A DNA stretch of 64,000 bases from Gonapodya prolifera JEL478. Its lineage: Eukaryota; Monoblepharomycota; Monoblepharidomycetes; Monoblepharidales; Gonapodyaceae. The position numbers were made by a program, and so were the translations under genes. Position 1 is the first letter of the stretch. Each line of letters begins with the position of its first letter. The stretch spans positions 258,085 through 322,084 of the forward strand of contig KQ965766.1 of the NCBI GenBank assembly GCA_001574975.1. The letters run 5' to 3'. The notes beneath the pieces are model-generated. The model worked only from the letters and a program-made list of their open reading frames with translations, was not told the origin of the DNA and searched no databases. Shown here piece after piece: positions 48,694 through 58,671 of the stretch.

Positions 48694-49961
48694 CTACATA
48701 AAATCATCATAAATGTCATCTCTCCCCGCCCCTGTTGCGGCTCCAGCGATACGTATGTCCGCGTACATGTCTCCGTCGTCTACGTGGAGCTTTTTGAGTG
48801 GGGCTGATGAAAGTCGGTCATCGTAGAATGAACAAAAAGAACAGCCAGTAATGAGACGAGCAAGCAGAACGCAAGAAAACGCAAAATGCAAGAATCGCAG
48901 TCAATAACCAAATCTAGACAAACGCGACGGACCCGGCACGAACCCTTCTTCTTCTTCCCCGCCGTGTCCTTCTGCTTGACCCTATCGCTGAGGAACTGTG
49001 TCAGATGCGCCTGGACTTTACGCAGGTCGCTCGGATCTTCGAGATGCGAGCACAGTTCGCGCACGAGCGATTCGACGAGGGTGGGGAAGTGGGGGGATTT
49101 CTGGATGAGGGGACGGTAAATGGTTGAAGAAGACGAAGAAAGGTGAGACGGAAGGAAGGAGTGTGGAAGGGAGAAGGCAGTTGCCTCGGTCGGCGCTGCG
49201 CGCCCAGGCCTCGGTTTCGCTCCGTGAGGAACATTCCGCTTCGCGGGGCACTCACGTCTCTCTTCGCTCGACAGCTTCGGTCAGCGCTATCGCGCTTAGG
49301 TCTCGGAGTCCTCGCTCCGCTCGGACAGCTTACGCACCTCAAACTTTTGCAATTCGGCAGAAATGTCCTTGCCAAGTTTTGTAAACTCTTCCTTCGTCTT
49401 TGGATTCGAACCCGTCAGACTGAACCCGTCCCCTGCCGCCGCCCCGTTCGCCTTCGTCTCCGACGGTTTGGGCAGACCGGCAAACAAGTCTTCCGTATGT
49501 CGGAAATCCGCCTGTTCCTGCAGCTCCCTCTCCCTCCGTTTGCGCTCCGCAGGCGACAGCGAAGTCATCTCGTCCTCGTCGTTTTCCTGAGGCCCCTCCG
49601 AGGCCGCTGCAGCGAGATCGAACTTCTCGTATTTAGTCTTGCCGGCCTTTTTCTTGGATCCTGCCGGGGCAGCGTCCTTGGACTTGGCAGCAGAAGTCGG
49701 AGCAGGTGAAGTGGGTTTCGACGCGGGTTCAGCAGGTTTCTCCTCCGCCAGCTTCTCCCAATCGTCTACCGCATCGTCCTCCTCGACCTCGTCGTCCCAC
49801 TTCCCCTTCTTCTTCGGCAGGAGGGTCGGTGCTTTTGATGCTGGTGGTTCGAAGTCTTCGTCGTCTTTTTGTGGGTCAGCGATCGGTGATTGGGCAGAGA
49901 AGGTCAGTCGGTAGAATGGAGATTACGCCCTCTAAGAAGAGAGAGACGCACCCCAAGACAT
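48694..49961 (-). CDS. HCR1: Translation initiation factor eIF3 subunit j (Hcr1)
   Basis: The ATG at 49961 (MSWG then a GTGCGT donor) joins an acidic exon with KKKGKWDDEVEEDDAVDDWE and KLAEE, matching the DDWE signature of eIF3j. Next are TSLSPAERKRRERELQEQAD, FRHTEDLFAGLPKPSE and LTGSNPKTKEEFTKLGKDIS. After a 237-nt intron (49101-49337) the conserved KSPHFPTLVESLVRELCSHL and DLRKVQAHLTQFLSDRVKQK follow. The last exon ends IYDDFM, the family's characteristic YDDFM-type terminus, with a stop at 48694. It helps eIF3 bind the 40S subunit and is involved in start-codon scanning and ribosome recycling in yeast. The intron holds a GC-rich repeat shared with the RFC intron. Confidence 0.88.
49185..49336 (-). 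repeat. GC-rich dispersed repeat in eIF3j intron
   Basis: Fills most of the intron and begins right after the GTGCGTAA donor. Read in the gene's sense it contains GTCCGAGCGGAGCGAGGAC, CCTAAGCGC and GCGCTGACCGA in the same order as in the RFC intron at 38864-38920. Confidence 0.75.
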
Positions 49962-50253
49962 TTTGTGTGGAAGAAGAGCGAAAGAAAGATTAACCGTGAC
50001 CACAACAAGACAGTTTATCCTGGCAACTCAAAATTTCTACCCCCGGGAATGAAACTGGCAATTGCCTGAGCAATGTGATACTTTCCACTCAGAATCACTC
50101 TCTGAGTACAGCTGGGAACTGTTAAACCCATAAATATCCATTGGTTGACCTTCCAATATTGCAAGAATTTCGTCTTTCGGAAGGGTTTATAGAAAAGATA
50201 GTTTCAATAGATGGTCGTATACATCTGGAGGGACCACTCAACCAGCTGTAAAG

Positions 50254-50607
50254 TTGCGGGGAAAATCGTATTATATATCATTACTAGTTGCACATTGTTT
50301 TCATGGACCAAAACCTTCGAAAGAACACGTCGTAGATCATATTAATGGCAATTGCAAAGACAATTGCGCGGTAAATCTAAGGTATCTGACACAATCTGAA
50401 AATATTCAAGCAGTGTACGATTTAAACAATCATTCTAGACAAAGGGCTCTCGAAAAATTTGCCATCTTAGACAACATCATAATTAAGGAATATCAGTCTA
50501 TAGCTGAAGCGTCAAGGGAAGAAGAAATTGAGTACGACAAACTTAAATATTCCATAAAAACGAAACGTACCTACGATGTCAGATTTATGTATCGTCTAAA
50601 ACAATAA
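50254..50607 (+). CDS. HNH homing-endonuclease-like ORF
   Basis: The frame reads LRGKSYYISLLVAHCFHG-type text followed by HVVDHINGNCKDNCAVNLRY and LTQSENIQAVYDLNNHSRQ, the HNH core (VDHINGNxxDNxxxNLR) of NUMOD-linked nucleases in phages and giant viruses, then a helical C-terminal part. The NUMOD4-type N-terminal region is not part of this ORF, so it looks incomplete at its start. Such genes are selfish and move between viral genomes. Confidence 0.6.
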   Translation: MRGKSYYISLLVAHCFHGPKPSKEHVVDHINGNCKDNCAVNLRYLTQSENIQAVYDLNNHSRQRALEKFAILDNIIIKEYQSIAEASREEEIEYDKLKYSIKTKRTYDVRFMYRLKQ

Positions 50608-50625
50608 CAGATATTAGACAGCTAA

Positions 50626-51534
50626 TTATGCTATAATTGCAGCGGACATCTCAGGAGCAGTGGGGCTACTATCAGCCTTAGTAAAATGCCAAATGAAAAC
50701 ACCAGCAAGGTCTAGTTTTTTTGCTAACCGTGCGACACTTTTACATTCTTCGATGGTGGTGCGATGGCTCCCCCAGCCCTCAACTGGCGCCTCAACCCCC
50801 ACAAACAGCTTTGTAGAATCAATATATTTTGCGTATTCCTTCATTGCCCCCTCGTAGTTAATCGTAACTAACTTCGTATCATATGACATCACCATTACGT
50901 AATCCAGAAGACCGGACTGTAAACTTGCTTGTGCGTTCCCCGTGGCCACGCCATTCAGCCACATGGCCGAGCTAGCGATATACTTACCCACAGGCATAAC
51001 AGCACGAAGTCTTTTCAAAATACTCAAATGTTTTGTACCGCAGTCACTTCCTGAATTCCAACATGTGTTAGCTTCGAAATCTTCATTGAAACCATCTGCT
51101 CCACAACTATTGATAAAATTCTTGATTGCGGTTGGATTCAGATTGTTGGACCAACTTCCTGCCGCTCCTCCACCAATAGATATCAATACCTTCACCCCAG
51201 GTCGCTTACTCTTTAATCGTTGGATCTGTCCCTTGAGTGTAGTTGCGTTCGCATCGGTCGCAGTGGAATTCAAGAAAGCGTAAAGGACTATATTGCTGTT
51301 TGTACACAAATCAAGCGGGTCTCCCATTACGTACGAGGCGAACATCTGTGTCTTTTTGCTACCACCGCCACTATTCGGAGAAGATGATGAAGGTGATGTA
51401 GGTGATACGGAACTACTTATGTTTTGCTTGTTTTTGATAACAACGGTAACTAATGTTGCTACAATAATCAAAAGCACGAGTAGTATGAGTGAAACGGATG
51501 TCGACAATCCAACCCCAAGTATTGCACCTTGCAT
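50626..51534 (-). CDS. Membrane-anchored GH18 chitinase
   Basis: A 302-residue frame without introns. Residues 5-35 (VGLSTSVSLILLVLLIIVAT) are a membrane anchor, followed by a Ser/Pro linker (SSSVSPTSPSSSSPNSGGG). The catalytic domain has VLISIGGGAAGSW (SxGG motif), the active-site strand GADGFNEDFE (DGxxxDxE form, catalytic Glu present), YVMVMSYDTK and VFIWHFTKADS at the barrel end. At about 240 residues the domain is compact compared with most fungal chitinases. It should hydrolyse chitin or related GlcNAc polymers. It is intact and AT-rich. Lack of introns and its neighbours point to a viral or transferred origin. Confidence 0.8.
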   Translation of the reverse strand: MQGAILGVGLSTSVSLILLVLLIIVATLVTVVIKNKQNISSSVSPTSPSSSSPNSGGGSKKTQMFASYVMGDPLDLCTNSNIVLYAFLNSTATDANATTLKGQIQRLKSKRPGVKVLISIGGGAAGSWSNNLNPTAIKNFINSCGADGFNEDFEANTCWNSGSDCGTKHLSILKRLRAVMPVGKYIASSAMWLNGVATGNAQASLQSGLLDYVMVMSYDTKLVTINYEGAMKEYAKYIDSTKLFVGVEAPVEGWGSHRTTIEECKSVARLAKKLDLAGVFIWHFTKADSSPTAPEMSAAIIA

Positions 51535-51645
51535 TTTTTACATGTAATAGTTTTGAAATTTGATTTTATAGAAAGTGATCCTTCTCAAAATCCAATGTAT
51601 CGTGGTTATACTAGATTCAACCCAAATCCATATAGAATAACAAGC

Positions 51646-52074
51646 ATGACTAGGAACATGTCTCCGTCTCCGTCTCCAGGTGGAGCTGGTAGAAAGAAAC
51701 GCAGAAGATCCGAGTCTCAGGATACTAGGCGTCAATCCAGTTCTATAAAGAGAGCCACATCCTCTCCAACGCCTGGTGCCTCTTCCTCAAGGAGAACTAC
51801 TTCTCCGTCAAAAAGAACCACTTCTTCTGCAAGGAAAACGGACAATGATGATTGGGAGGATATTCCAGCCAATCACAAAACGGTTAAAGGTCCTACAAAA
51901 GCCAAATCTGCGGTATCTACTCCGAATAAAAAGAATAACAACTGTCTAACTCCAGCAGAAAGAGAGGAACTGGAAAGAGCAAAGAAAAACGACAAGTCAT
52001 ACACTGGCAGAGAGAGGGACCCTAAGGATTCTGGAAAATGCTACTGTCCTCATGGTTTCAAAGTGAAAAGGTAG
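51646..52074 (+). CDS. Basic Ser/Thr-rich ORF, unrecognised
   Basis: From MTRNMSPSPSPGGAGRKKRR the frame is rich in Ser, Arg and Lys (SSIKRATSSPTPGASSSRRT) and then changes to WEDIPANHKTVKGPTKAKSA and a C-terminal EREELERAKKNDKSYTGRER with KCYCPHGFKVKR. The frame is open upstream to about 51529. The composition suggests a nucleic-acid-binding or virion-associated protein (inference only). Confidence 0.45.
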   Translation: MTRNMSPSPSPGGAGRKKRRRSESQDTRRQSSSIKRATSSPTPGASSSRRTTSPSKRTTSSARKTDNDDWEDIPANHKTVKGPTKAKSAVSTPNKKNNNCLTPAEREELERAKKNDKSYTGRERDPKDSGKCYCPHGFKVKR

Positions 52075-52106
52075 TTTTTTTTGTCTGGTGATTGTTATAC
52101 TATATC

Positions 52107-52292
52107 ATGAGTGCAATTAAAACTACGGAAATTGAAATTGGGAAACTATTGAAAAAGAAGATTCTAGATGTCATTCAGGACACTTCGTTTGCCACTGAGA
52201 TCAAGGTTGCTATGATGAAACACATTGAATCTAAGCTGGCGTATGAAGTTGCAGAAAGTGTGAGAATCCTAAAGTATCACACGCCTGCTTGA
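52107..52292 (+). CDS. Small helical ORF, unrecognised
   Basis: A 61-codon frame, MSAIKTTEIEIGKLLKKKIL and onward, predicted mostly alpha-helical. It lies 33 bp after the previous ORF in the same direction. No family recognised. Confidence 0.35.
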   Translation: MSAIKTTEIEIGKLLKKKILDVIQDTSFATEIKVAMMKHIESKLAYEVAESVRILKYHTPA

Positions 52293-52310
52293 TACACTTC
52301 CAATCTTTTG

Positions 52311-52779
52311 TATCTGTGAGCTCAAAACTCCAGCTGCAACACAACTCATCAAGTACCTTACAACACTTAACCCTGGGTACAGTGAACTCATCAACTCAAT
52401 TGCTAAATTTCTCTCTGGTAGTGGTTCCGGGGGTGCTGGTCTCAAGAGTTTGGTGAGCTCGATGTTGCTTCCAACCAAGTCAATTGGTCAATCTGGTGAG
52501 AACCTGCAAGGAGACAAGGCTACATTTGAAAATAGCATGAAAATGGTATCGTCGATGTTGGGGGATGCTGCGAACAATCCCATTTTTAAAGTAGCGTGCG
52601 GAATAGTGAACAATGGTGCAAGTAAAGAAAGCTTTGACAGTGGCAATATTGACGTCGTTCAGATGATGAAGCTTGCCCAAGAAGAGTTTCATAAAAAGGT
52701 CAATAATAAAGAAATTGATGTGAAGGCGCTCGCTGACGAGACTCAAGAGGCAGTACAATCATTTGGAGTCCAGTCTTGA
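52311..52779 (+). CDS. Unrecognised helical ORF
   Basis: The open frame includes TPAATQLIKYLTTLNPGYSE, a Gly/Ser stretch, SMKMVSSMLGDAANNPIFKV, VVQMMKLAQEEFHKKVNNKE and ends DETQEAVQSFGVQS. Codon use matches the rest of the island. Its relation to the ORF just upstream is uncertain. No family recognised. Confidence 0.4.
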
Positions 52780-52905
52780 TCATGCTTTTCACATTGGTGG
52801 TATTTAGACTCATTTGATTCATTCTTGTTTATTAGTCCAGGGGGATGAGATCTTTTGCAGTCATCATTGCGTCACTGATGTTGCTTCGTCGTGCCTTTTG
52901 CTTTT

Positions 52906-53622
52906 TCACAAATATCCACTTTCGATTATCTTCTTCTGGTTCTCCCTTGTCAGTACCACGGTATCACCAGTGCTTTTTTCTTGGGATTTGCTATTATTCT
53001 TATCCCAAGGCATCGTTTTAAGCTCTTCATCTTCATCAATCTTGTGAATACTTGTGCGACTTTCTTCTTGACTCTCATCTTTGTACTGACTGTCATCTTT
53101 GCTGTAGCTACTGCTATCCAACTTCTGGTTTAGGGGATAAGCACGACGCCTATTGGTGGATCGACGTCGAGTATAGATTTGCAAATGCCTTCCTTTGGAA
53201 CGCAAGCGGCTTTGATTTTGTCGATTTCGTTGAATAATTCTTATCTTTCTTGCAGAAGTATCTTTGCTTCCCTCTGAAATATACAATTCCCACGATTCAT
53301 CACGTCCTCGTGGCTGGGGTTTGTAGTTGGATGCAGTTGAAAAAAATGAAGGATTTATGAAGTAGTCTCTTGGTATATGCGTAATTATCTTAATTCCACC
53401 ATTGTCTCCTCTCTCTGGTCGTTCAAATCTCTCTGTTTTTTCAGACTTTTCTAATCTTTCAGACCTTTCTGGTAGTTGTTCAGACCACACTGTTCTCTCA
53501 GACCTTTCTATTCTTGGTGGGACTTCTGGTCTCTCCAAAAATTCCGTACCATCCTTGCTCAGAAGTGAAGGTAAATCACTAATTGGTATCACCTCACATT
53601 TATTTTGCAGCAATTCCTTCAC
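52906..53622 (-). CDS. Arg/Glu/Ser-rich ORF, unrecognised
   Basis: A 238-codon frame starting MKELLQNKCEVIPISDLPSL. Residues 33-75 are a degenerate charged repeat of the type ERSER/EKSEKTERFERPER. Then come IKIITHIPRDYFINPSFFST and a strongly basic stretch KIRIIQRNRQNQSRLRSKGR, ending with Lys/Asp/Ser-rich sequence. It is probably disordered. No family recognised. Confidence 0.4.
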   Translation of the reverse strand: MKELLQNKCEVIPISDLPSLLSKDGTEFLERPEVPPRIERSERTVWSEQLPERSERLEKSEKTERFERPERGDNGGIKIITHIPRDYFINPSFFSTASNYKPQPRGRDESWELYISEGSKDTSARKIRIIQRNRQNQSRLRSKGRHLQIYTRRRSTNRRRAYPLNQKLDSSSYSKDDSQYKDESQEESRTSIHKIDEDEELKTMPWDKNNSKSQEKSTGDTVVLTRENQKKIIESGYL

Positions 53623-53816
53623 ATTGGCATTCTTATTATTATTATCATCCGGTTATTTATTCACCATCGCCTTCTGTTTCATCATAATTAACCAACTTTA
53701 AATTCTCAGCATCATCTTTTTCTTCTATCTTCTGGCCATTTTCTGATTTCTTTTCTTTTCTTCCTGTTACACACTTTCAACCAAGACTGTCTTTTCATCA
53801 TCTGCTTCTTTGATAC

Positions 53817-55342
53817 TCAAAGCAGGTGCAAAACTTTCTCCAGTTGCATTACAGTTGGGATAAGTGACCAAATCAGTGAAACGCCAATGAAGATGTCAAC
53901 ACATAACATATAACGCCACAAGTCACAGCTTGCAAAAATAGAGATAATCGTGTACAAGAGCAAAAATGGGTAAATGGATAGAAATAAGAGCTCAAAAACA
54001 TCCACAGTGAATGGCGTTGCGCAAACCAGAGAGTAACAAGCATCTCCTGAAAATACAACTTGGACCAATGCGTCTGTTGAGAGATCCAGCATGCAAAACT
54101 GGTAGGTGTCTCTGTCAAGCAGCTTGCTAGATGCGTATATGACGTCCCAAATCCAGCCTTGAGTACTAAATTGGTGAGATGACAATCATCTCCAAAAGTG
54201 CACTTGATCCCGAAAAACTCTTGATTGATCCAATCATCCTGAACATGTGTATAGGACATCGCTGCAATACATCCCAAGTGGGCCAGACACACATGTGACA
54301 CTGGAAAAGAAACTCTGCACTGCTCGTTCTACATTAACACAACTTCATACTGAAGTGTTGACAAAAATGATATCACACTGTCACTGTTGCAGATACCAAC
54401 ATTTCCAGTGACAGCTCCACATTTTTTGACACTACACATTCTGTACAATAGTTTGTCCATACTATTTTCATCCAGTATTGCGTCAGAATCTGTAACCATG
54501 ACGTAGTTGACACCAACGCCCCCTTCAAACAGGCCAAATGAAAAGCCACTGAACATGGCATGCCTCTTCCCTCAATGTTTCTGCATGACTATTATAGGCA
54601 GATTTGAAGGTAGATCAGCAGGGATTTCATGCAAATCCTGACCACTTTTGTTCTTAATCACTTTGCCATGAGGAAATACTTCCAAAAATGGTGCCAACAT
54701 GCTTCTTCCATCCTCTTCTTCACAGCCGTTGGAGACAACCACTATTTGCTGAGGATTATGGTATTTGATATTTGCAGCACTGTACAAACAGTGTTTGAAA
54801 AGTACTGGGTCCTTGCAATATCCAACTACAAGTAAAATGGTAGATGGTTTCGTCTGGTTCAGACTGTCCCATTTGTGTGCCTTGCTCTGCTCATACAATA
54901 GTCTGTCTCTATGAATTACAGCAAATAGTGCTTGCAATACATTAAACACTGCAATCAAAACTCCATACAATCCAAGTCCAATATAGCTTGAGTCTACAAT
55001 GTCAATGCCTCATACATATGCACATATGACACTTCCAATCAACCCAAGGCATACAATAGTTGAGTAGATAAGGCTAAGCAGATTCTTGCAAACACTCAGA
55101 GAATTTACACTTGCAATACTTTCATCAATACTACTGAGACTTGAAATTGCAGACACTATACTAGGTGCCCTGAACCTACTTGTGTGAGCATCTTTGATTT
55201 GACTTCTCACAAGCAAACCTAATCCAATTGCAGGATGGACAAGCGCAACTGGCATAGTGGGAATTGATGCTGTTGGAGTCACTTCCATACTTATAACTGA
55301 GTCTTGCTTCTGTATTTTGACAACAATTCTTGGACTCAACAT
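53817..55342 (-). pseudogene. Broken GT2 chitin/hyaluronan-synthase-like gene (fossil)
   Basis: Minus-strand pieces in family order: membrane segments near the start (LLSLIYSTIVCLGLIGSVIC; MYGVLIAVFNVLQALFAVIH), the first GT-A strand TILLVVGYCKDPVLFKHCLY with IVVVSNGCEEEDGR, the DxD-type motif YVMVTDSDAILDENSM with GAVTGNVGI, and C-terminal membrane segments (LLFLSIYPFLLLYTIISIFA). This order is that of processive GT2 synthases such as chitin and hyaluronan synthase. The gene is not intact; about three or four breaks are apparent. It belongs to the virus-like island. Confidence 0.6.
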
Positions 55343-55459
55343 ATTGAGATGAACGTGTGACTATATACTCCTTATGTACGATAAAAAATTGGCATTTATT
55401 CATTGCCCTGTTATGCCAAACAAACAAAGTATTCAACCCCAGATGTAAACTTTTTTTAT

Positions 55460-55930
55460 TCTTGTTGAACTACTACAAACTTCTTCCTCTCCTGCCATCT
55501 CTTCCTGTCGCATTTACTCAAACTTGGAATCCAATGATGACAAAGATGCAGGATCAGGAGAATCCTGAGAGTCTAGAGGATCTTATGCATTGCACACTAT
55601 TGAAGCGTCTGAACCCTGCAACAAGATGCCAAGAGACATAGACTCAATTAAGTCCACTTCCCTCAGTCCAAGCTAAACGTAAGGTGATGATCCCAATCTG
55701 TTCAACTTCTTGTTAGCAAGATACAACTGCTTGGCATTGTGTCTCTTGCTACAACAGACAGAAGTCTTACCAAAGTGCAAATGACAAGATAAAAGAAAGA
55801 CAATTACAAAACTTTGGGTTGCAAGCTCCTTGTTATAGCCATAATGTAAGCCATCAGATTGGCTTCTGGTGAGACGTTTCCAGTCTGACATAAGTCTGCC
55901 AACAGATCTTTTTTCACTTCTTTAAGTCAA
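55460..55930. repeat. Direct repeat copy A
   Basis: Shares about 350 bp of diverged sequence with 56560-56990, including ACTCAATTAAGTCCACTTCC at 55642 and similar CTGCCATCTCTTCC starts. On the minus strand both copies spell a related peptide (HNAKQLYLANKKLN here), so they are remnants of one duplicated gene. Confidence 0.65.
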
Positions 55931-56149
55931 TTGACAATAAGAGATGCAGATGTTTTTTTTGGTTCAGTGACAATAAACGCTTCCCTTGCAGGACACTTAG
56001 AAGTCACTCAGCGTAGTTTTCTGGAGACCACAGGTAAGGACTCCATGCGGTTTCAGGAGACCACTGGTGAGCATTCTCCTTTTGAGCTCTTTTCTCAATG
56101 TCATCTATATTGCAACTAGGAAGCCACTTCTTCCAAAAATCACACATTT

Positions 56150-56353
56150 ATGGAGTCCCAAATGGGAACCAAGACAGTTCCTGAAGGAATCTATATAAAT
56201 GCCTATTATGACTCTGTCAAAGAAGATGACAACAAAAACTATTCACTACAAGATTTTGAAATTGAATCTCCAGGACACGGTGTTCATGTTCCAGAAGTGG
56301 CAATTCAGTCTGATCAGTCTGAGGAAGATATGTATCCAAAGTTTGAATTCTAA
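56150..56353 (+). CDS. Small acidic ORF, unrecognised
   Basis: A 67-codon frame, MESQMGTKTVPEGIYINAYY to EDMYPKFEF, acidic, lying between the two direct repeats. It may be chance; codon use is only weakly supportive. Confidence 0.25.
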   Translation: MESQMGTKTVPEGIYINAYYDSVKEDDNKNYSLQDFEIESPGHGVHVPEVAIQSDQSEEDMYPKFEF

Positions 56354-56559
56354 ATGTGTATTTCATTTGGGAGAGTTGGTAGTCTGAATTGAAATCTTTG
56401 CTTCATCTTTGTGAAACACAATGGTTATATAAACAATAAACAATAAACGCAAACAGACTAATGTGTTACATGGAGGTGAAACGGACTTCTGTGACTGACA
56501 ACATCAATGTTTTTTGCACAGATCATTTAGTTGTCAAGTCAATCCAAGAAAGCACAGAA

Positions 56560-56990
56560 GTAACTATTTCTCTCCCATTTCTCTATCCCTCACGCCCTGC
56601 CATCTCTTCCTTTCACCACTGAATACTTTGCCACACTCAAATCTCCCAATCCAGATGTACCTCAATTCTTCTATAACAGTTGCAGCAAAACTCAAGTTCT
56701 GAGTCTGTAGATGATTCAGTATCTGGAGAATCCTGCAGATCATGCGGATTGTACGCATTACGCACGATTGAAGCATCTGACCCCTGCAATAACATTCCCA
56801 TGGACTCAATTAAGTCCACTTCCTGCAGTCCAAACGACACAAAAGGCACTGATGCTAAGGAGTTCAATTTCTTGTTTGCAAGACGTAACTGCTCAGCATT
56901 GTGTCTCTCACTACAAAATGCAAATTACCACTATGCAAAGACGCAGATAAACAGAAAGACACTTACTATACGCTGGCTTCAATGCTCCTC
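56560..56990. repeat. Direct repeat copy B
   Basis: Second copy of the sequence at 55460-55930. The minus-strand peptide is RNAYNPHDLQDSPDTESSTD and related text. Divergence is moderate, so the duplication is old. A third, weaker similarity (AACAGATCTTTTTGCACCC near 57956, against CAACAGATCTTTTTTCACTT near 55899) suggests a third copy. Confidence 0.65.
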
Positions 56991-57020
56991 TTAATTGTGC
57001 AATGTAAACTGAGCGCCATC

Positions 57021-57866
57021 CTTTAAGTAGGACGATTAGCAAAGGGGGTCATGCAAGCTGCTCAGCTATGTTGCTGGGCCCCTCTAAGAAATGGGAACAT
57101 CACAAAGGGAAAAAGTGAAATTTGTTTGTGAGAATAAATTTGAGGTGGTTGTCTGCGTTTCAGCGGATGAGCGCGTGCGCTTTGGTCGTGCACAGACCAC
57201 CGTGCAGATAGGCGAAAAATACAAAGACACCCCACTCGGTCATCTTTCCCAACTGGGCCCCCTCTGAAAAATCCCCAAGGTAACAAGGGAGCCCTTGCAC
57301 CAGCTAGGAAGAGGAACCAAGTGCCCCCTCTTGTGTGAAAGCAAGAGAGGGTCTTCCACTGTGGAGCATTGAGAAAGCGCGTCCATAAAGGTCAGGGTGC
57401 CGTAAGAGTGAGCAGGCACAGAGTCTGCTAGAGAGTTTTTTTTTTTTTTCTAGGAGAGGACAAGTATATTCCAAGGACATGACAGCAAAAGCTAACTATC
57501 TAAGTAGTGGCTTTGCCCTTCTGGGGAGGGATGACAACATGACTGAGCTGGGGTCACAAGTCAGAGGTGTTTATGACTGGTCTGAGGGAGTAGAACTCAC
57601 AAAGAGTGGCCGGAGTCATCTGAAGAGCTGTTGCTTTCTGAGGAGCTCTGAAGAGTTGTGTGAGCAACACTGCGGGGATTTGGAGGTGGGGCAGAGCTGG
57701 TGCCAAGAGTCTTGGATATAGTGGGCTTAGAATGCACAAAGACTTTGGCACTTGCAATGGTCTTGCGTCCTTGAAGAAGATCTGGGTAGAAGGCAAGAAG
57801 TCAGAGCAGGGATGTGGCGGGTGGGACAGCTTGCATGACCCCCTTCTTCCATCTTTTACTTAAAAG
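57021..57866. mobile_element. Inverted-repeat-bounded element, about 846 bp
   Basis: GGGGGTCATGCAAGCTG at 57044-57060 recurs as an exact inverted copy at 57827-57843, and the similarity extends outward to CTTTAAGTA (left, 57021) and TACTTAAAAG (right, to 57866). The interior has no transposase; it holds a T14 run (57436-57449). It is probably a non-autonomous DNA transposon. A target-site duplication was not clear. Confidence 0.5.
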
Positions 57867-58671
57867 AATGAAGTCTTGCTTTGCTTTGCTCAGCAAAACA
57901 TTGTCCAATCAGGCTGGCTTCTGGCAACTCATTCTGAGTCTCATATAACTCAACTAACAGATCTTTTTGCACCCTTTCAAGTTCATCTGCCACCTTATTG
58001 AAACCCTTCTGAAGTTTAGACCACTTGGCTACTTAATGCTTTGCAATGCTGTCTTGGCTTCCTCAAGCCTCACCAAAAGGTTAAGATTCTCCAGTTTCTG
58101 CTCCTCCAAGAGTTTAGCTTGGCTCTTGGTCTGTTGTCAAAAAGAATCCAATTCCCAATGCTTCTCTGTGAATATGCCTTGAGTCTCCAACTGACATTGG
58201 ATAGCACTTGTAATTGGAGCAACGTTAGGGTCCATGTGGAGTTTTGGTCCAGCTGGGGCATCTGGTTTGAAGGCAGTTGTTCCAGTTGTAACACTTGTTG
58301 TTAGAAGCCAAGTGTCCTTGTTGCCCTGTTCAGACTGATCATCAACACTGTGGGATGTCACTGTAAATGAAACGGGAGGTGAGCATAAAGTATAAACTCT
58401 GAACATGGAGGAATGATAAATCCCAAACATGGGATTTCAACACTGCCCTGTCCCAAGTGGTCCAACCATGGAACGCCAACAGAACAGTGCACCCCACACG
58501 CTCAAATTATGACACTGGACCATGCTTCTCACTATGCAATATGAATTTTGCACAGATCGATACGATTCATGTCTGCAGTCCACGTGTTACAATGTGAATG
58601 CACAGGGCTCCATAATCAAGAGATGAGACATTCGCACCATCACAGCAATTTACGACCCTGTTCAACGTCAC
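57867..58671. other. Region of weak frames
   Basis: Holds a possible third copy of the 55.5/56.6 kb repeat at its start and low-quality minus-strand frames (LEQLPSNQMPQLDQNSTWTL). No gene supported. Confidence 0.35.

Larger units (their letters stand above)
50200..55342. mobile_element. Virus-like AT-rich island (fossil, tentative Nucleocytoviricota-type gene set)
   Basis: From about 50.0 kb the DNA turns sharply AT-rich and intron-free, and compact ORFs lie on both strands: HNH nuclease, membrane-anchored GH18 chitinase, a basic Ser-rich protein, small alpha-helical ORFs, an Arg/Glu-rich ORF and a GT2 synthase resembling chitin/hyaluronan synthases. Chitinase plus chitin or hyaluronan synthase plus HNH nucleases is a combination known from chloroviruses and relatives. 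No capsid protein, packaging ATPase or polymerase was recognised in this window, so the assignment is tentative. Part of it looks whole (chitinase) and part is broken, with only a few breaks, so the insertion is old but not ancient. No terminal repeats were found. Confidence 0.45.

Noticed and set aside
49395-49415. GGTTCGAATCC on the minus strand, tRNA-like
   Set aside because: It is the coding sequence LTGSNPK of eIF3j.
52906-53622. Retroviral Gag-like basic protein
   Set aside because: No zinc knuckle, protease or reverse transcriptase nearby, and no LTRs; the Arg/Glu repeats alone do not support it.
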